DNA from: an uncultured Ruminococcus sp.
Lineage (GTDB): Bacteria > Bacillota > Clostridia > Lachnospirales > Lachnospiraceae
DNA length: 62,995 nt
NCBI GenBank assembly: GCA_946494335.1
Contig: CAMMBV010000018.1
Span: 1 to 62,995, forward strand
Direction of reading: 5' to 3'
The translations under genes and the position numbers were made by a program. The notes below the pieces were generated by a model. The model saw only the letters and a program-made list of their open reading frames with translations. It was not told where the DNA came from and searched no databases. Positions 25,253 to 34,111 of this stretch are shown in pieces. Position 1 is the stretch's first letter, and the number at the start of each line of letters is the position of its first letter.

Positions 25253-26485
25253 ATGAAAATCACCGGTTTAATCGCCGAATACAATCCCTTTCACAACGGC
25301 CACGCATACCATCTTCAAAATTCCCGAAGGCTGACAGGCGCAGATTACACGGTCGTAGTCATGAGCGGAGACTTCGTACAAAGAGGCGCACCTGCCGTCA
25401 CAGACAAATATACCCGCACCCGAATGGCTCTGGAGAACGGAGCCGATCTGGTGCTGGAGCTGCCTGTGCGCTGTGCCCTGGGAAGCGCGGAATTTTTTGC
25501 CGCAGGAGGTATCGCCCTTCTGGACTCCCTGGGTGTAATCGATTATGTAGCCTTTGGAAGCGAATGCGGCGATGCTGCCGTTCTTTTGGCCATTGCTAAG
25601 ATGCTTGGCCGGGAATCCAGAGAATACAAAGACGTCCTGCGCCGTGAAATAAGCCGGGGGCTTTCCTTTCCTGCCGCCAGAGAACAGGCCCTGTCTTCTG
25701 TCTTTCCAGAAAAAGCCCGGGAGATTCAGGAGGTTTTCTCTTCTCCCAACAATATTCTCGGTATTGAATACTGCCGTGCGCTGCTGCGTTTCGGTTCTTC
25801 CATCCGCCCCTGCACCTTCCCTCGCCTGGAGTCCGATTATCATCAGACCACCCTAACGGAAAACTTCAGCTCCGCCTCGGCTCTGCGCCGCTGCCTGAAA
25901 GAGGGGGATCTTGCAAAGATCCCATCCCAGATGCCCGCCTCTTCCTGGAAGCTTCTGGCACAGGCTCATGAAATGGGGGAAACGGCCAATTCCAACGACT
26001 ATTCCCTGCTTTTAAAATACCGGCTGATGGCAGAGACCGCCCGGTCTCTCACCGGATATCTGGACGTGACAGAGGATCTGGCCAACCGGATTCTGTCACA
26101 GCTAAACCGGCTGAATTCTTTTGAGGAATTCGCGGCTCTTTTAAAAACGCGCCAGATGACCTACACCCGCATCTGCCGGGTGCTGTTCCACATTCTGCTG
26201 GACATCCCCGGCTACTCCCTGACAGACCAGCCGCAGCAGACGGCTCCCTACGCAAGGATACTTGGCTTTCGCAGGGAAGCCGCGCCCCTGCTTCATGAAA
26301 TCAAGAAAAAAAGCGCCATACCCCTGATTTCAAAGGTTGCCGCAGCAGACTCTCTTTTGTCTTCCCCCGGACGCGCCATGCTGGAAGAGGATCTTCGATG
26401 CGCCAATCTTTACGACAGCGTTCTGGCCATAAAAAACCGGCGGCCTTTCCTCCATGAGGCCAGCAGACCGCCGGTAATCATATGA
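25253..26485 (+). CDS. tmcAL: tRNA(Met) cytidine acetate ligase TmcAL
   Basis: Uses free acetate and ATP, through acetyl-adenylate, to form N4-acetylcytidine at the wobble base of elongator tRNA-Met. The 410 residues begin with the nucleotidyltransferase-like IAEYNPFHNGHAYHL (HxGH-type ATP site), followed by VVMSGDFVQRGAPAVTDKY and LGIEYCRALLR, all typical of this family (older name DUF795). GGGAGGACATT precedes the ATG. It stands divergent to the acetate-producing pta-ackA pair; the 3' end contains the terminator hairpin of the convergent DUF711 gene. Confidence 0.94.
   Translation: MKITGLIAEYNPFHNGHAYHLQNSRRLTGADYTVVVMSGDFVQRGAPAVTDKYTRTRMALENGADLVLELPVRCALGSAEFFAAGGIALLDSLGVIDYVAFGSECGDAAVLLAIAKMLGRESREYKDVLRREISRGLSFPAAREQALSSVFPEKAREIQEVFSSPNNILGIEYCRALLRFGSSIRPCTFPRLESDYHQTTLTENFSSASALRRCLKEGDLAKIPSQMPASSWKLLAQAHEMGETANSNDYSLLLKYRLMAETARSLTGYLDVTEDLANRILSQLNRLNSFEEFAALLKTRQMTYTRICRVLFHILLDIPGYSLTDQPQQTAPYARILGFRREAAPLLHEIKKKSAIPLISKVAAADSLLSSPGRAMLEEDLRCANLYDSVLAIKNRRPFLHEASRPPVII
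26431..26474 (-). terminator. Terminator of the DUF711 gene, inside the tmcAL 3' end
   Basis: A minus-strand hairpin with CCGGCGG / CCGCCGG arms and an inner GGCCT pair, followed by TTTTTTA. It lies within the coding end of the convergent tmcAL. Confidence 0.75.
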
Positions 26486-26505
26486 TCAGAACATGCCTGA
26501 TCCAT

Positions 26506-27870
26506 TTAGTTCTTAAAGCTGTGAACCGGCGCCGGTATCCGGCCGCCCCGGTTTACAAACCGTTCACATCCGAAGGTGTTCACCGGCATAATGGGCGCGT
26601 AGCCTAAAAGACCGCCGAATTCCACCGTTTCACCCACACCCTTGCCGATCACCGGGATTACACGTACAGCAGTGGTCTTCTGATTCACCATGCCGATGGC
26701 CATCTCATCGGCAATCAGCCCTGCGATGGTTGTGGCCTTCGTGTCACCGGGAATGGCAATCATATCCAGTCCCACAGAGCAGACGCAGGTCATGGCCTCC
26801 AGTTTTTCCAGCGTCAGAGCGCCTGCATTCACCGCGTCAATCATGCCCTGATCCTCACTGACCGGAATGAAAGCGCCGCTTAAGCCTCCCACGTAGGAAG
26901 ACGCCATGATGCCTCCCTTTTTCACCTGGTCGTTCAGCATGGCAAGGGCCGCTGTGGTTCCCGGCGCGCCGGCCATCTCAAGCCCGATTTCCTCAAGGAT
27001 TTCCGCCACACTGTCTCCCACCGCCGGTGTGGGCGCTAAGGACAGATCGATGATGCCAAAGGGAATGTCAAGACGTCTGGCCGCTTCCCTGGCCACCAGC
27101 TGTCCCACTCTGGTAATCTTAAAGGCCGTCTTTTTGATCGTTTCACAGAGCACTTCAAAATTGGCGTCCCGCACCTGGGTCAGCGCATGCTTTACCACGC
27201 CCGGGCCGCTGACGCCCACGTTTATAATAGCATCTGCTTCCGTCACACCGTGGAAAGCTCCGGCCATGAAAGGATTGTCATCGGGAGCGTTGCAGAATAC
27301 CACCAGTTTGGCGCATCCCAGAGAATCCTTATCTGCGGTGGCTTTTGCCGTCTCCAGCACAATATCCCCCATCAGGCGCACCGCATCCATGTTGATGCCG
27401 GTTTTTGTGGAGCCCAGGTTGACGGAGCTGCAGACTCTGTCCGTTGCCGCCAGTGCCTGTGGTATGGATCGGATAAGAAACTCATCCGCCTTTGTCATAC
27501 CCTTGGATACCAGCGCAGAATAGCCGCCGATAAAGTTTACCCCTACTTCCTTGGCCGCCTGGTCCAGAGTCTGAGCCAGAAGAACAAAGTCCTCCGGGCT
27601 TTTACAGGCCGCTCCGCCTACCAGCGCCGCCGGCGTTATGGAAATTCGTTTGTTTACAATAGGAATTCCATATTCCGCCGAAATATCCTCTCCCGTCTTT
27701 ACCAGATCCCGGGCCATACGGGTAATCTTATCGTATACCCGGTTTCTTACGTTTTCCAGGTTATCATCAATACAGTCCAGCAGACTGATTCCCATGGTAA
27801 TGGTACGGACATCCAGATTCTCCTGCTCAATCATCTGATTGGTTTCGCTGACTTCAAAAATATTAATCAT
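26506..27870 (-). CDS. PFL family protein (DUF711/UPF0210)
   Basis: A 454-residue cytosolic protein of the DUF711 family, which has a pyruvate formate-lyase-like fold but lacks the glycyl-radical loop. Conserved stretches include [46 protein letters not shown] and [19 protein letters not shown]. Function is unestablished. It is encoded 22 bases after a 92-residue ACT protein. This pairing is conserved across many Firmicutes and archaea and implies the ACT protein is a regulatory partner (inference). Confidence 0.93.
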   Translation of the reverse strand: MINIFEVSETNQMIEQENLDVRTITMGISLLDCIDDNLENVRNRVYDKITRMARDLVKTGEDISAEYGIPIVNKRISITPAALVGGAACKSPEDFVLLAQTLDQAAKEVGVNFIGGYSALVSKGMTKADEFLIRSIPQALAATDRVCSSVNLGSTKTGINMDAVRLMGDIVLETAKATADKDSLGCAKLVVFCNAPDDNPFMAGAFHGVTEADAIINVGVSGPGVVKHALTQVRDANFEVLCETIKKTAFKITRVGQLVAREAARRLDIPFGIIDLSLAPTPAVGDSVAEILEEIGLEMAGAPGTTAALAMLNDQVKKGGIMASSYVGGLSGAFIPVSEDQGMIDAVNAGALTLEKLEAMTCVCSVGLDMIAIPGDTKATTIAGLIADEMAIGMVNQKTTAVRVIPVIGKGVGETVEFGGLLGYAPIMPVNTFGCERFVNRGGRIPAPVHSFKN

Positions 27871-27892
27871 CTTTGTCTTTTTCTCCTTTGCC

Positions 27893-28171
27893 TCAAATGC
27901 GGTGCATCATCTGAAAAATATCCTCATGCTGACACCGGATCACCACGCCGATTTCTTCCCCCAGAGCCTTCATCTCATCGGAAAGTTCCTTCATACCCTT
28001 GGCGCACCCCGAGGTATCCGTCACCATCATCATATTAAAGTATCCGTCCACGATAGTCTGGGAAATGTCCAGAATATTGATCTGTTCCTTTGCCAGATAG
28101 GTGCACACTCTGGCGATAATCCCCACCGTGTCTTTTCCCACTACTGTTATGATTGTCTTTTCCATGTTCAT
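27893..28171 (-). CDS. ACT domain protein (UPF0237)
   Basis: A 92-residue stand-alone ACT domain beginning [20 protein letters not shown], the typical beta-alpha-beta start with the ligand-binding glycine, then [23 protein letters not shown] domains bind amino acids and control enzymes. It directly precedes the DUF711 gene, its likely partner. GGGAGG lies upstream of the ATG. Confidence 0.93.
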   Translation of the reverse strand: MNMEKTIITVVGKDTVGIIARVCTYLAKEQINILDISQTIVDGYFNMMMVTDTSGCAKGMKELSDEMKALGEEIGVVIRCQHEDIFQMMHRI

Positions 28172-28201
28172 CCTCCCTTAACTAAATGCATTATTTATGT
28201 A

Positions 28202-28999
28202 TTACACCTCCGCCAGCTGCGAGATACAGTCTCTTCCCGCCACGGAAATATCAAAATCTCCTGCTGTATAGGGAATATCCCCCATGGTGATCTCTGCGCA
28301 GACCGTCTCAAAAGCCAGCGCTTCATAATTATTTTCCCTGCTGAGATGCCCCAGCAAAATCTTCTTCATGTGATCATGCAGAAGACTGCAAAGAAGCTGC
28401 CCCGCTGATTCATTGGACAGATGCCCTCGCTTCCCCAGTATTCTCTGCTTCAGATAATAGGGATATTTTCCCACCTGCAGCATGTTGACGTCGTGGTTGG
28501 CCTCCAGAAGAAGAGCATCCAGCCCCGTCAGATTCTCAATAATGTAATCGTTATACTGGCCCATATCCGTGGCAATCCCGATTTTTTTGCCTTCATGTTC
28601 CAGACGGTATCCCACCGGCTGCGCCGCGTCATGGGATATGGCAAAGGGATATACCGTGATGTCCCGGATTCTGCAGGGAATGTTCTCTTTTATTTCATGA
28701 AAGATTCCCTCTGGCAGCTTTCCCAGATTCCCTGTGCTCAAGATCGCGTCGATGGTTCCCGCCGTGGCATAAATGGGAATTTTGTATTTTCTGGCCACTA
28801 CTCCCAGCCCCTTGATATGATCGGAGTGCTCGTGGGTCACTAAAATCCCGTCGATATCGGCCGTCGTGCGGTCAATTTCATTCAGCCCGAATTCTATTCT
28901 CTTTCCGCTGATTCCCGCATCCACCAAAAGACTGGTGGTTTCGCTTCCTGCAAAAATACAGTTTCCGCTGCTTGAGCTGGCTATACTGCATAATTTCAT
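28202..28999 (-). CDS. MBL-fold metallo-hydrolase (YycJ/WalJ-like)
   Basis: A 265-residue metallo-beta-lactamase-fold hydrolase. The metal-binding THEHSDHIKGL and the later SHDAAQP, ATDMGQ and LLGHLSREN stretches fit the YycJ/WalJ group, proposed to be double-strand exonucleases acting in DNA repair or cell-wall linked stress. Here the gene is not next to walKR; it overlaps coaE by 4 bases (ATGA), downstream of polA, which suits a DNA-metabolism role (inference). No signal peptide is present. Confidence 0.88.
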   Translation of the reverse strand: MKLCSIASSSSGNCIFAGSETTSLLVDAGISGKRIEFGLNEIDRTTADIDGILVTHEHSDHIKGLGVVARKYKIPIYATAGTIDAILSTGNLGKLPEGIFHEIKENIPCRIRDITVYPFAISHDAAQPVGYRLEHEGKKIGIATDMGQYNDYIIENLTGLDALLLEANHDVNMLQVGKYPYYLKQRILGKRGHLSNESAGQLLCSLLHDHMKKILLGHLSRENNYEALAFETVCAEITMGDIPYTAGDFDISVAGRDCISQLAEV

Positions 29000-29586
29000 A
29001 ATACTGACATCCTGTTCTCTATTTCTCTTTTCGTTTTCTCAAAATCACCGCTGTTGTCAATGATCACGTCACAGCGGTCAGAAAATTCCTGCTCAGACAG
29101 CTGATTGGCCATAATCTGCTCTATTTTCTCCTGCGTATAATGCCTGCTTTTCATCAGCCGTTCCCGGCGCACATTTTCTCTGGCATAAATATACCACACT
29201 TCCTGACAGATTTCATCATAATGTTCTTCCAAAAGCAGAGCCGCTTCCAGGAAAAAAAATTTCCGCCCCGCTTCCCTGGCCTTTTTGATTTCCGATTCTA
29301 TGTAGTTTCTTACAGCCGGATGGATAATGCCGTTCAGCTGCTTAAGGGCGCTGCCCTCCCGGTATACCAGGGCAGCAATGGCTCCCCGGTCCAGTTCCCC
29401 GTCCGGTCCCAGGATATCCTTTCCAAAAAGCTCCAGCACCGGCTGATAGCAGCTGTATCCCTTTTTCATCAGCAGGTGTCCGACCTCGTCAGCCAGAAGC
29501 ACCTGCACGTTTTCCCTTTTTTCCAGATATCGGATCACTTCACTTTTTCCTGATCCGACACCTCCCGTAATTCCTATGATTTTCAT
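28996..29586 (-). CDS. coaE: Dephospho-CoA kinase
   Basis: Catalyses the last step of coenzyme A synthesis, phosphorylating the 3' hydroxyl of dephospho-CoA with ATP. The 196 residues start MKIIGITGGVGSGKSEV with a classical P-loop, followed by LLADEVGH (the conserved Asp region) and IIHPAVR. It starts 3 bases after the polA stop and overlaps the MBL hydrolase gene by 4 bases, so the three are a tight unit. Confidence 0.96.
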   Translation of the reverse strand: MKIIGITGGVGSGKSEVIRYLEKRENVQVLLADEVGHLLMKKGYSCYQPVLELFGKDILGPDGELDRGAIAALVYREGSALKQLNGIIHPAVRNYIESEIKKAREAGRKFFFLEAALLLEEHYDEICQEVWYIYARENVRRERLMKSRHYTQEKIEQIMANQLSEQEFSDRCDVIIDNSGDFEKTKREIENRMSVL

Positions 29587-29589
29587 ACG

Positions 29590-32223
29590 CTATTTTGCCT
29601 CATACCAGCTTTCCCCCTGATGCATATCCACTTCAAGGGGCACGGAAAGATCTGCAGCCGCCATCATCTCTTCCCTCAATATAGCGGAAACCTTCTCCAC
29701 TTCATCCTTCCAGGTCTCCACAAGCAGTTCGTCATGAACCTGAAGGATCAGCCGGGACTTCAGATTTTCACTTTCCAGCCGGTCATGGACCCGTATCATG
29801 GCTATTTTAATAATATCCGCCGCCGTTCCCTGTATGGGTGCATTCATGGCCACCCGCTCTCCGAAGGAACGCTGCATGAAATTGCCGGATGAAAGCTCCG
29901 GCATGGGTCTGCGTCTTCCAAAAAGAGTCCTGGCATATCCCTTCTCCTTTGCATCCGATACCAGTTCGTCCAGAAAGTTTTTGACACCGGGATAGGTTTC
30001 AAAATATTTTTCTATATAATCGGCGGCTTCCTTCCTGGTAATGCTCAGATCCTGACTGAGACCAAAGGAACTGATTCCATAGACAATTCCAAAATTCACG
30101 GCCTTGGCATTTCTTCTCTGCAGATCCGTCACCTCATCGAAGGGAATATGGAACACCTGAGAAGCTGTAATCCTGTGGATGTCCCGCTCCTCCTGGTATG
30201 CACGTATCAGCCGTTCATCCTTTGAACAGTGTGCCAGCACCCGAAGCTCAATCTGGGAATAATCTGCATCCAGGAACACACAGCCCTCTTTTGGCACAAA
30301 CACTTTGCGGATCAGCCTTCCCAATTCCATCCGTATGGGTATATTCTGCAGATTGGGCTCTGTGCTGCTGATTCTTCCCGTTGCCGTAATCGTCTGATTA
30401 AAGCTGGAATGAATCCTTCCGTCCCCGCCGATATAGACGGCCAGTCCGTCTGCATAGGTGGATTTCAGCTTTGCCAGCTGACGGTATTCCAGGATGTTGG
30501 AGACGATCTCATGATCCGGCGCCAACTTATCCAGCACGTCCGCCGCTGTGGAATAACCGGTCTTCGTCTTCTTCCCTCCCGGCAGTCCCAGTTTTTCAAA
30601 AAGAATGACTCCCAGCTGTTTGGGAGAATTGATATTAAACTTCTCCCCGGCCTGCCGGTATATAATCTCTTCCAGTTCCTGTATCCGCACCTGAAGCTTT
30701 TCTCCGTAAAGGGCCAACTCCTCTTTCTGTACCTGAATTCCCTCTTTTTCCATATCATAGAGGACATAGACAAGGGGCAGCTCCACATACTTATAGAGAT
30801 GCTTCATCTCCTTTTCTTCCAGTCTGTTCCAGAGCGGCTGCCTGGCCGCAAAAGCAGTATAACTCATGAAACAGGCCATACGCATAAGCTGGTCCTCCCG
30901 CTCCCTGACCGCATCTTTTTCCGTCATTTTCCCCAGCAGCTCGCTTCTGGAGGGGAACACCAGATTCAGATATTCTCTGGCTATATCTTCATAAGTGTAG
31001 GATGACTTCAGGGGATTATCCAGATAGGCGGCAATCTCCACATCAAACACATGGCTCTCCCTGGCTATACAGTCTGTAAAAAGCATTGATTTCAGATTCA
31101 GCACGGATACATCAGCGCAGTCCTTTGTCAGCTTTCTTACCCAATCCTTCAGATAATCCTGCGTGAGAAATCCCTGTACCGGCAGATAATAAATATCTTT
31201 CCCGGAAAAAGCGACGGACACGCCAAACAGCTCGCCGCCATCTGCCATCAGGGAAATTCCGCAGCTGCCGGATGCGGCTGCATTTTCCAGAATCTGCTGC
31301 GCTCCCTGCAGCTCTTTCGTCTCAAAAAAATACTCTTCCACCGCCGGGGCCGGCCCATCCGCAAAAAAACGCGCCAGAAGATTTTTAAACTCCAGACGTA
31401 CAAAGGCCTGACGGGCTTCCTCTGTAAACAATTCACCCATTTTGGCTTTTTCCCAGTCATATTCCAGGGGACAGTCCGTGCGTATAGCTGCCAGATCTCT
31501 GCTCATCAGCGCCTGATCATAATGCTCCCGCAAAGCTTCTTTTGCTTTGTTGGGCTTGATTTCCTCCAGATGGTCGTGGGCGTTTTCAATACTTCCGTAT
31601 TCTTTGATCAGCTTGGTCGCCGTCTTTTCACCAACGCCGGGAATACCTGGAATATTGTCTGATGTGTCCCCCATCAGCCCCTTCACATCAATAAACTGCA
31701 GCGGTGTCACCTGATATTTTTCCATAACATCCGCTGCATAATAATCTTCCGTAACTGTTTTTCCGCCCTTTGTCTTGGGTATCCTTATCTTTACATGCTC
31801 CTGGGCCAGCTGAAGCAGATCCCGGTCTCCCGATACAATGGTCACATCCAGCCCCTTCTCTCTGGCCAGCCTTGCAACAGTGCCAAGCATGTCGTCAGCC
31901 TCATAACCTTCCTTTGACACCATGAGGATTCCCATGGATGCAAGAACCTCCTTCAGCAGAGGAACCTGCTCCCGAAGCTCCGGAGGCATGGGTTTTCTAG
32001 TCCCCTTATACGCCTCATACTGAATATGACGGAAGGTTGGGGCCGCCAGATCAAAAGCCACCGTAAGATAATCCGGTTTTTCCTCCTCCAGCACTTTAAA
32101 CATGATATTTAAAAATCCATACACTGCATTGGTATGCATTCCTTCTTTATTGGTCAAATCGGGAATTCCATAGAAAGCCCGGTTGATGATGCTGTGTCCG
32201 TCTATCAACACTGCCTTTCCCAT
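29590..32223 (-). CDS. polA: DNA polymerase I
   Basis: The 877-residue repair and Okazaki-fragment-maturation polymerase. The N-terminal 5'-3' exonuclease domain (KAVLIDGHSIINRAFYGIP; GDTSDNIPGIPGVGEKTA) and the C-terminal A-family polymerase (DADYSQIELRVLAHCS, RRNAKAVNFGIVYG, QVHDELLVE) are intact. The middle 3'-5' exonuclease domain is degenerate: the DxE metal motif is replaced by SCGISLMADGG, so proofreading is probably absent, as in several Gram-positive Pol I enzymes. It is translated just after the zf-HC2 gene and before coaE. Confidence 0.97.
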   Translation of the reverse strand: MGKAVLIDGHSIINRAFYGIPDLTNKEGMHTNAVYGFLNIMFKVLEEEKPDYLTVAFDLAAPTFRHIQYEAYKGTRKPMPPELREQVPLLKEVLASMGILMVSKEGYEADDMLGTVARLAREKGLDVTIVSGDRDLLQLAQEHVKIRIPKTKGGKTVTEDYYAADVMEKYQVTPLQFIDVKGLMGDTSDNIPGIPGVGEKTATKLIKEYGSIENAHDHLEEIKPNKAKEALREHYDQALMSRDLAAIRTDCPLEYDWEKAKMGELFTEEARQAFVRLEFKNLLARFFADGPAPAVEEYFFETKELQGAQQILENAAASGSCGISLMADGGELFGVSVAFSGKDIYYLPVQGFLTQDYLKDWVRKLTKDCADVSVLNLKSMLFTDCIARESHVFDVEIAAYLDNPLKSSYTYEDIAREYLNLVFPSRSELLGKMTEKDAVREREDQLMRMACFMSYTAFAARQPLWNRLEEKEMKHLYKYVELPLVYVLYDMEKEGIQVQKEELALYGEKLQVRIQELEEIIYRQAGEKFNINSPKQLGVILFEKLGLPGGKKTKTGYSTAADVLDKLAPDHEIVSNILEYRQLAKLKSTYADGLAVYIGGDGRIHSSFNQTITATGRISSTEPNLQNIPIRMELGRLIRKVFVPKEGCVFLDADYSQIELRVLAHCSKDERLIRAYQEERDIHRITASQVFHIPFDEVTDLQRRNAKAVNFGIVYGISSFGLSQDLSITRKEAADYIEKYFETYPGVKNFLDELVSDAKEKGYARTLFGRRRPMPELSSGNFMQRSFGERVAMNAPIQGTAADIIKIAMIRVHDRLESENLKSRLILQVHDELLVETWKDEVEKVSAILREEMMAAADLSVPLEVDMHQGESWYEAK

Positions 32224-32239
32224 ACTCGTCTCCTTTCGC

Positions 32240-32575
32240 TTATATATATCCCATAAGCAGACACGCCGTCCATATAAGCACGCCCGCCAGCACGATGAAA
32301 GCCAGAAACAAAAATCCCCGCAGTCTGCGTTTTCTCTCCATCCTGTTCAGCTTGTCTTTCATATCATTTTCCAGAAGCTGACAGATATTGTAAGACTCTT
32401 CTTTGCTCTCATCTTTTAAATATTTCTGAGCCATATCCATTACATAATAAATCTCCAGATCTCCATAACACTCCGGACAGTTTTTAATATGATCCGTAAA
32501 TTCCTTCAGATCATAATCCGATATGGTACCGTCCAGATACCGTTTCATACAGTCCTGCGCTCTTTGACAATTCAT
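32240..32575 (-). CDS. Small zinc-finger (zf-HC2-like) membrane-anchored protein
   Basis: A 111-residue protein starting MNCQRAQDCMKRYLDGTISD with an anti-sigma-like zinc-binding pattern (C3, C9, then H and CxxC in FTDHIKNCPECYG) and one C-terminal membrane helix (FLFLAFIVLAGVLIWTACLLM). AGGAGGT fixes the ATG at 32573-32575. This is the layout of anti-sigma factors, but no sigma factor gene is adjacent; it sits between mgtE and polA. Zinc binding and any regulatory role are inferred. It overlaps nothing essential and appears co-transcribed. Confidence 0.8.
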   Translation of the reverse strand: MNCQRAQDCMKRYLDGTISDYDLKEFTDHIKNCPECYGDLEIYYVMDMAQKYLKDESKEESYNICQLLENDMKDKLNRMERKRRLRGFLFLAFIVLAGVLIWTACLLMGYI

Positions 32576-32585
32576 ACCGTACCTC

Positions 32586-33917
32586 CTAGGCCAGCGACAG
32601 CATATGCGTAGCGATTCCAAAATAGATCAGAATAGAACAGGTATCCAGGATTGTGGTAATCAACGGCGTGGCCATCAAAGCCGGGTCCACCTTCAGGCTT
32701 TTGGCAATGATCGGAAGCATGCCCCCTACCAGTTTTCCCAGAATTACGATTCCGATCATGGAAAATGCGACAATCAGTGAAATAACTGTATTATGATACG
32801 TAAGCTGAATCCGGAAACCGTTGACCACAGCCAGCGTCAGGCTGACAATCAGCGCTATGCGAAATTCTTTCCAGATAATTTTGAAAAAATCTTTAATATG
32901 AATTTCATCCAGCGCCAGACCGCGAATCACCAGTGTGGAAGTCTGGGAACCGCAGTTGCCTCCGATTCCCATCAGCATGGGAATAAAAGACACCAGGAGA
33001 GGAACCGCCTGAAAGGCTTTTTCATAATAACTTAATACTGCTCCGGAAACCGTGGCGGACAACATCAGCACAAGAAGCCAGCCGATACGGCTTTTGGCAT
33101 GCTTCATGACTGATGTCTTAAAGTAGGAATCCTCATTGGGCGCCACAGCAGCCAGCTTTGAAAAGTCTTCCGTCGTTTCATCCTGCAAAACGTCGATGGC
33201 GTCGTCGAAAGTTACGATACCCACCAGCCGGTTCTCATCATCCACCACCGGCATGGCCATGAAATCGTATTTACTCATCTGCTTGGCCACATCCTCTTTG
33301 TCATCGTGGGTATTTACCATAATTACATTGGTCTCCATGATATCCCCAACCAGTTGATCATCCTCCGCCAGCAGAAGATCCTTCACTGTAACCAGACCAA
33401 TCAGTTTCCGATATTCTGTCACATAACAGGTATAGATGGTCTCCTTGTCCGTACCGACTCTTCGTATCCGTGAGATGGCATCCGCCACAGACAGGTAGCG
33501 TGACAGTTTGACATACTCAATGGTCATAATACTGCCGGCGCTGTCTTTGGGGTAATTCAAAATCTGATTAATGGCCTCACGCGTCTCTGCATCGGAACTT
33601 CTTAAAATACGGCTGATCACATTAGCCGGCATTTCCTCAATCATATCGACCGTATCATCCACGAAGGTCTGATCCAGAACTTCACGAAGCTCCCGGTCCG
33701 TAAAACCGTTGATCAGGCCCTCCTGCATGTCACTGTCCATAAAAGAAAAGGTATCCGCCGCCAGCTCCTTGGGAAGCAGACGATATACCAGCAGTCTTTC
33801 TTTTTCATCCAGATCTTCCAGTAAAATAGCCAGGTCAGCCGGATTAATCCGCTGCAGTTCATCTCTTAACTCTCCCAGTTTTTTTTCTTCCAAAAGCTGT
33901 ATAATTTTCTCTTTCAC
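32586..33917 (-). CDS. mgtE: Magnesium transporter MgtE
   Basis: A Mg2+-selective channel of 443 residues. The N-terminal helical MgtE_N domain, a pair of CBS domains (about 135-255, including IMTIEYVKLSRYLSVADAISRIRR and VMVNTHDDKEDVAKQ) and five membrane segments with the conserved GGNCGSQTSTLVIR pore region are present. The cytosolic domains gate the channel by intracellular Mg2+. It heads a run of seven same-strand genes ending with DUF711. Its promoter is flanked by an inverted repeat, and the leader is too short for an Mg2+ riboswitch. Confidence 0.96.
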   Translation of the reverse strand: MKEKIIQLLEEKKLGELRDELQRINPADLAILLEDLDEKERLLVYRLLPKELAADTFSFMDSDMQEGLINGFTDRELREVLDQTFVDDTVDMIEEMPANVISRILRSSDAETREAINQILNYPKDSAGSIMTIEYVKLSRYLSVADAISRIRRVGTDKETIYTCYVTEYRKLIGLVTVKDLLLAEDDQLVGDIMETNVIMVNTHDDKEDVAKQMSKYDFMAMPVVDDENRLVGIVTFDDAIDVLQDETTEDFSKLAAVAPNEDSYFKTSVMKHAKSRIGWLLVLMLSATVSGAVLSYYEKAFQAVPLLVSFIPMLMGIGGNCGSQTSTLVIRGLALDEIHIKDFFKIIWKEFRIALIVSLTLAVVNGFRIQLTYHNTVISLIVAFSMIGIVILGKLVGGMLPIIAKSLKVDPALMATPLITTILDTCSILIYFGIATHMLSLA

Positions 33918-33944
33918 TGTACTTACCTCTCATCAATCTGCCTC

Positions 33945-33985
33945 AAACCTAATTTTACCATACCCTCTGATTCTAGGTTTGTCAA
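33945..33985 (-). promoter_or_regulatory. mgtE promoter with flanking inverted repeat
   Basis: Minus-strand TTGACA (33985-33980), a 17-base spacer and TATGGT (33962-33957). AAACCTA (33945-33951) and TAGGTTT (33974-33980) form a 7-base inverted repeat spanning the -10, a possible operator. Confidence 0.65.
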
Positions 33986-34015
33986 CCCGTATTTGTCAGG
34001 CAATTGATTTCCGCT

Positions 34016-34107
34016 GCCCGGTAAATGTCTGCCCGTGCAGGCACGGCAACCGCTTGCCGGGCGTATCGCGCAAATAGAACCGGCACAGATTTTCGCTGCA
34101 CCGGTTC
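34016..34107 (-). other. GC-rich hairpins between aminopeptidase P and mgtE
   Basis: Two hairpins: GAACCGG / CCGGTTC (34077-34083 with 34101-34107) directly after the aminopeptidase stop, and an outer GCCCGG / CCGGGC pair (34016-34021 with 34057-34062) enclosing smaller stems. The U-tract is poor, so termination is only possible, not clear. Confidence 0.4.
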
Positions 34108-34111
34108 ACTG

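Noticed and set aside
33917-33957. M-box Mg2+ riboswitch before mgtE
   Set aside because: Only about 40 bases separate the promoter from the start codon, too short for the M-box.
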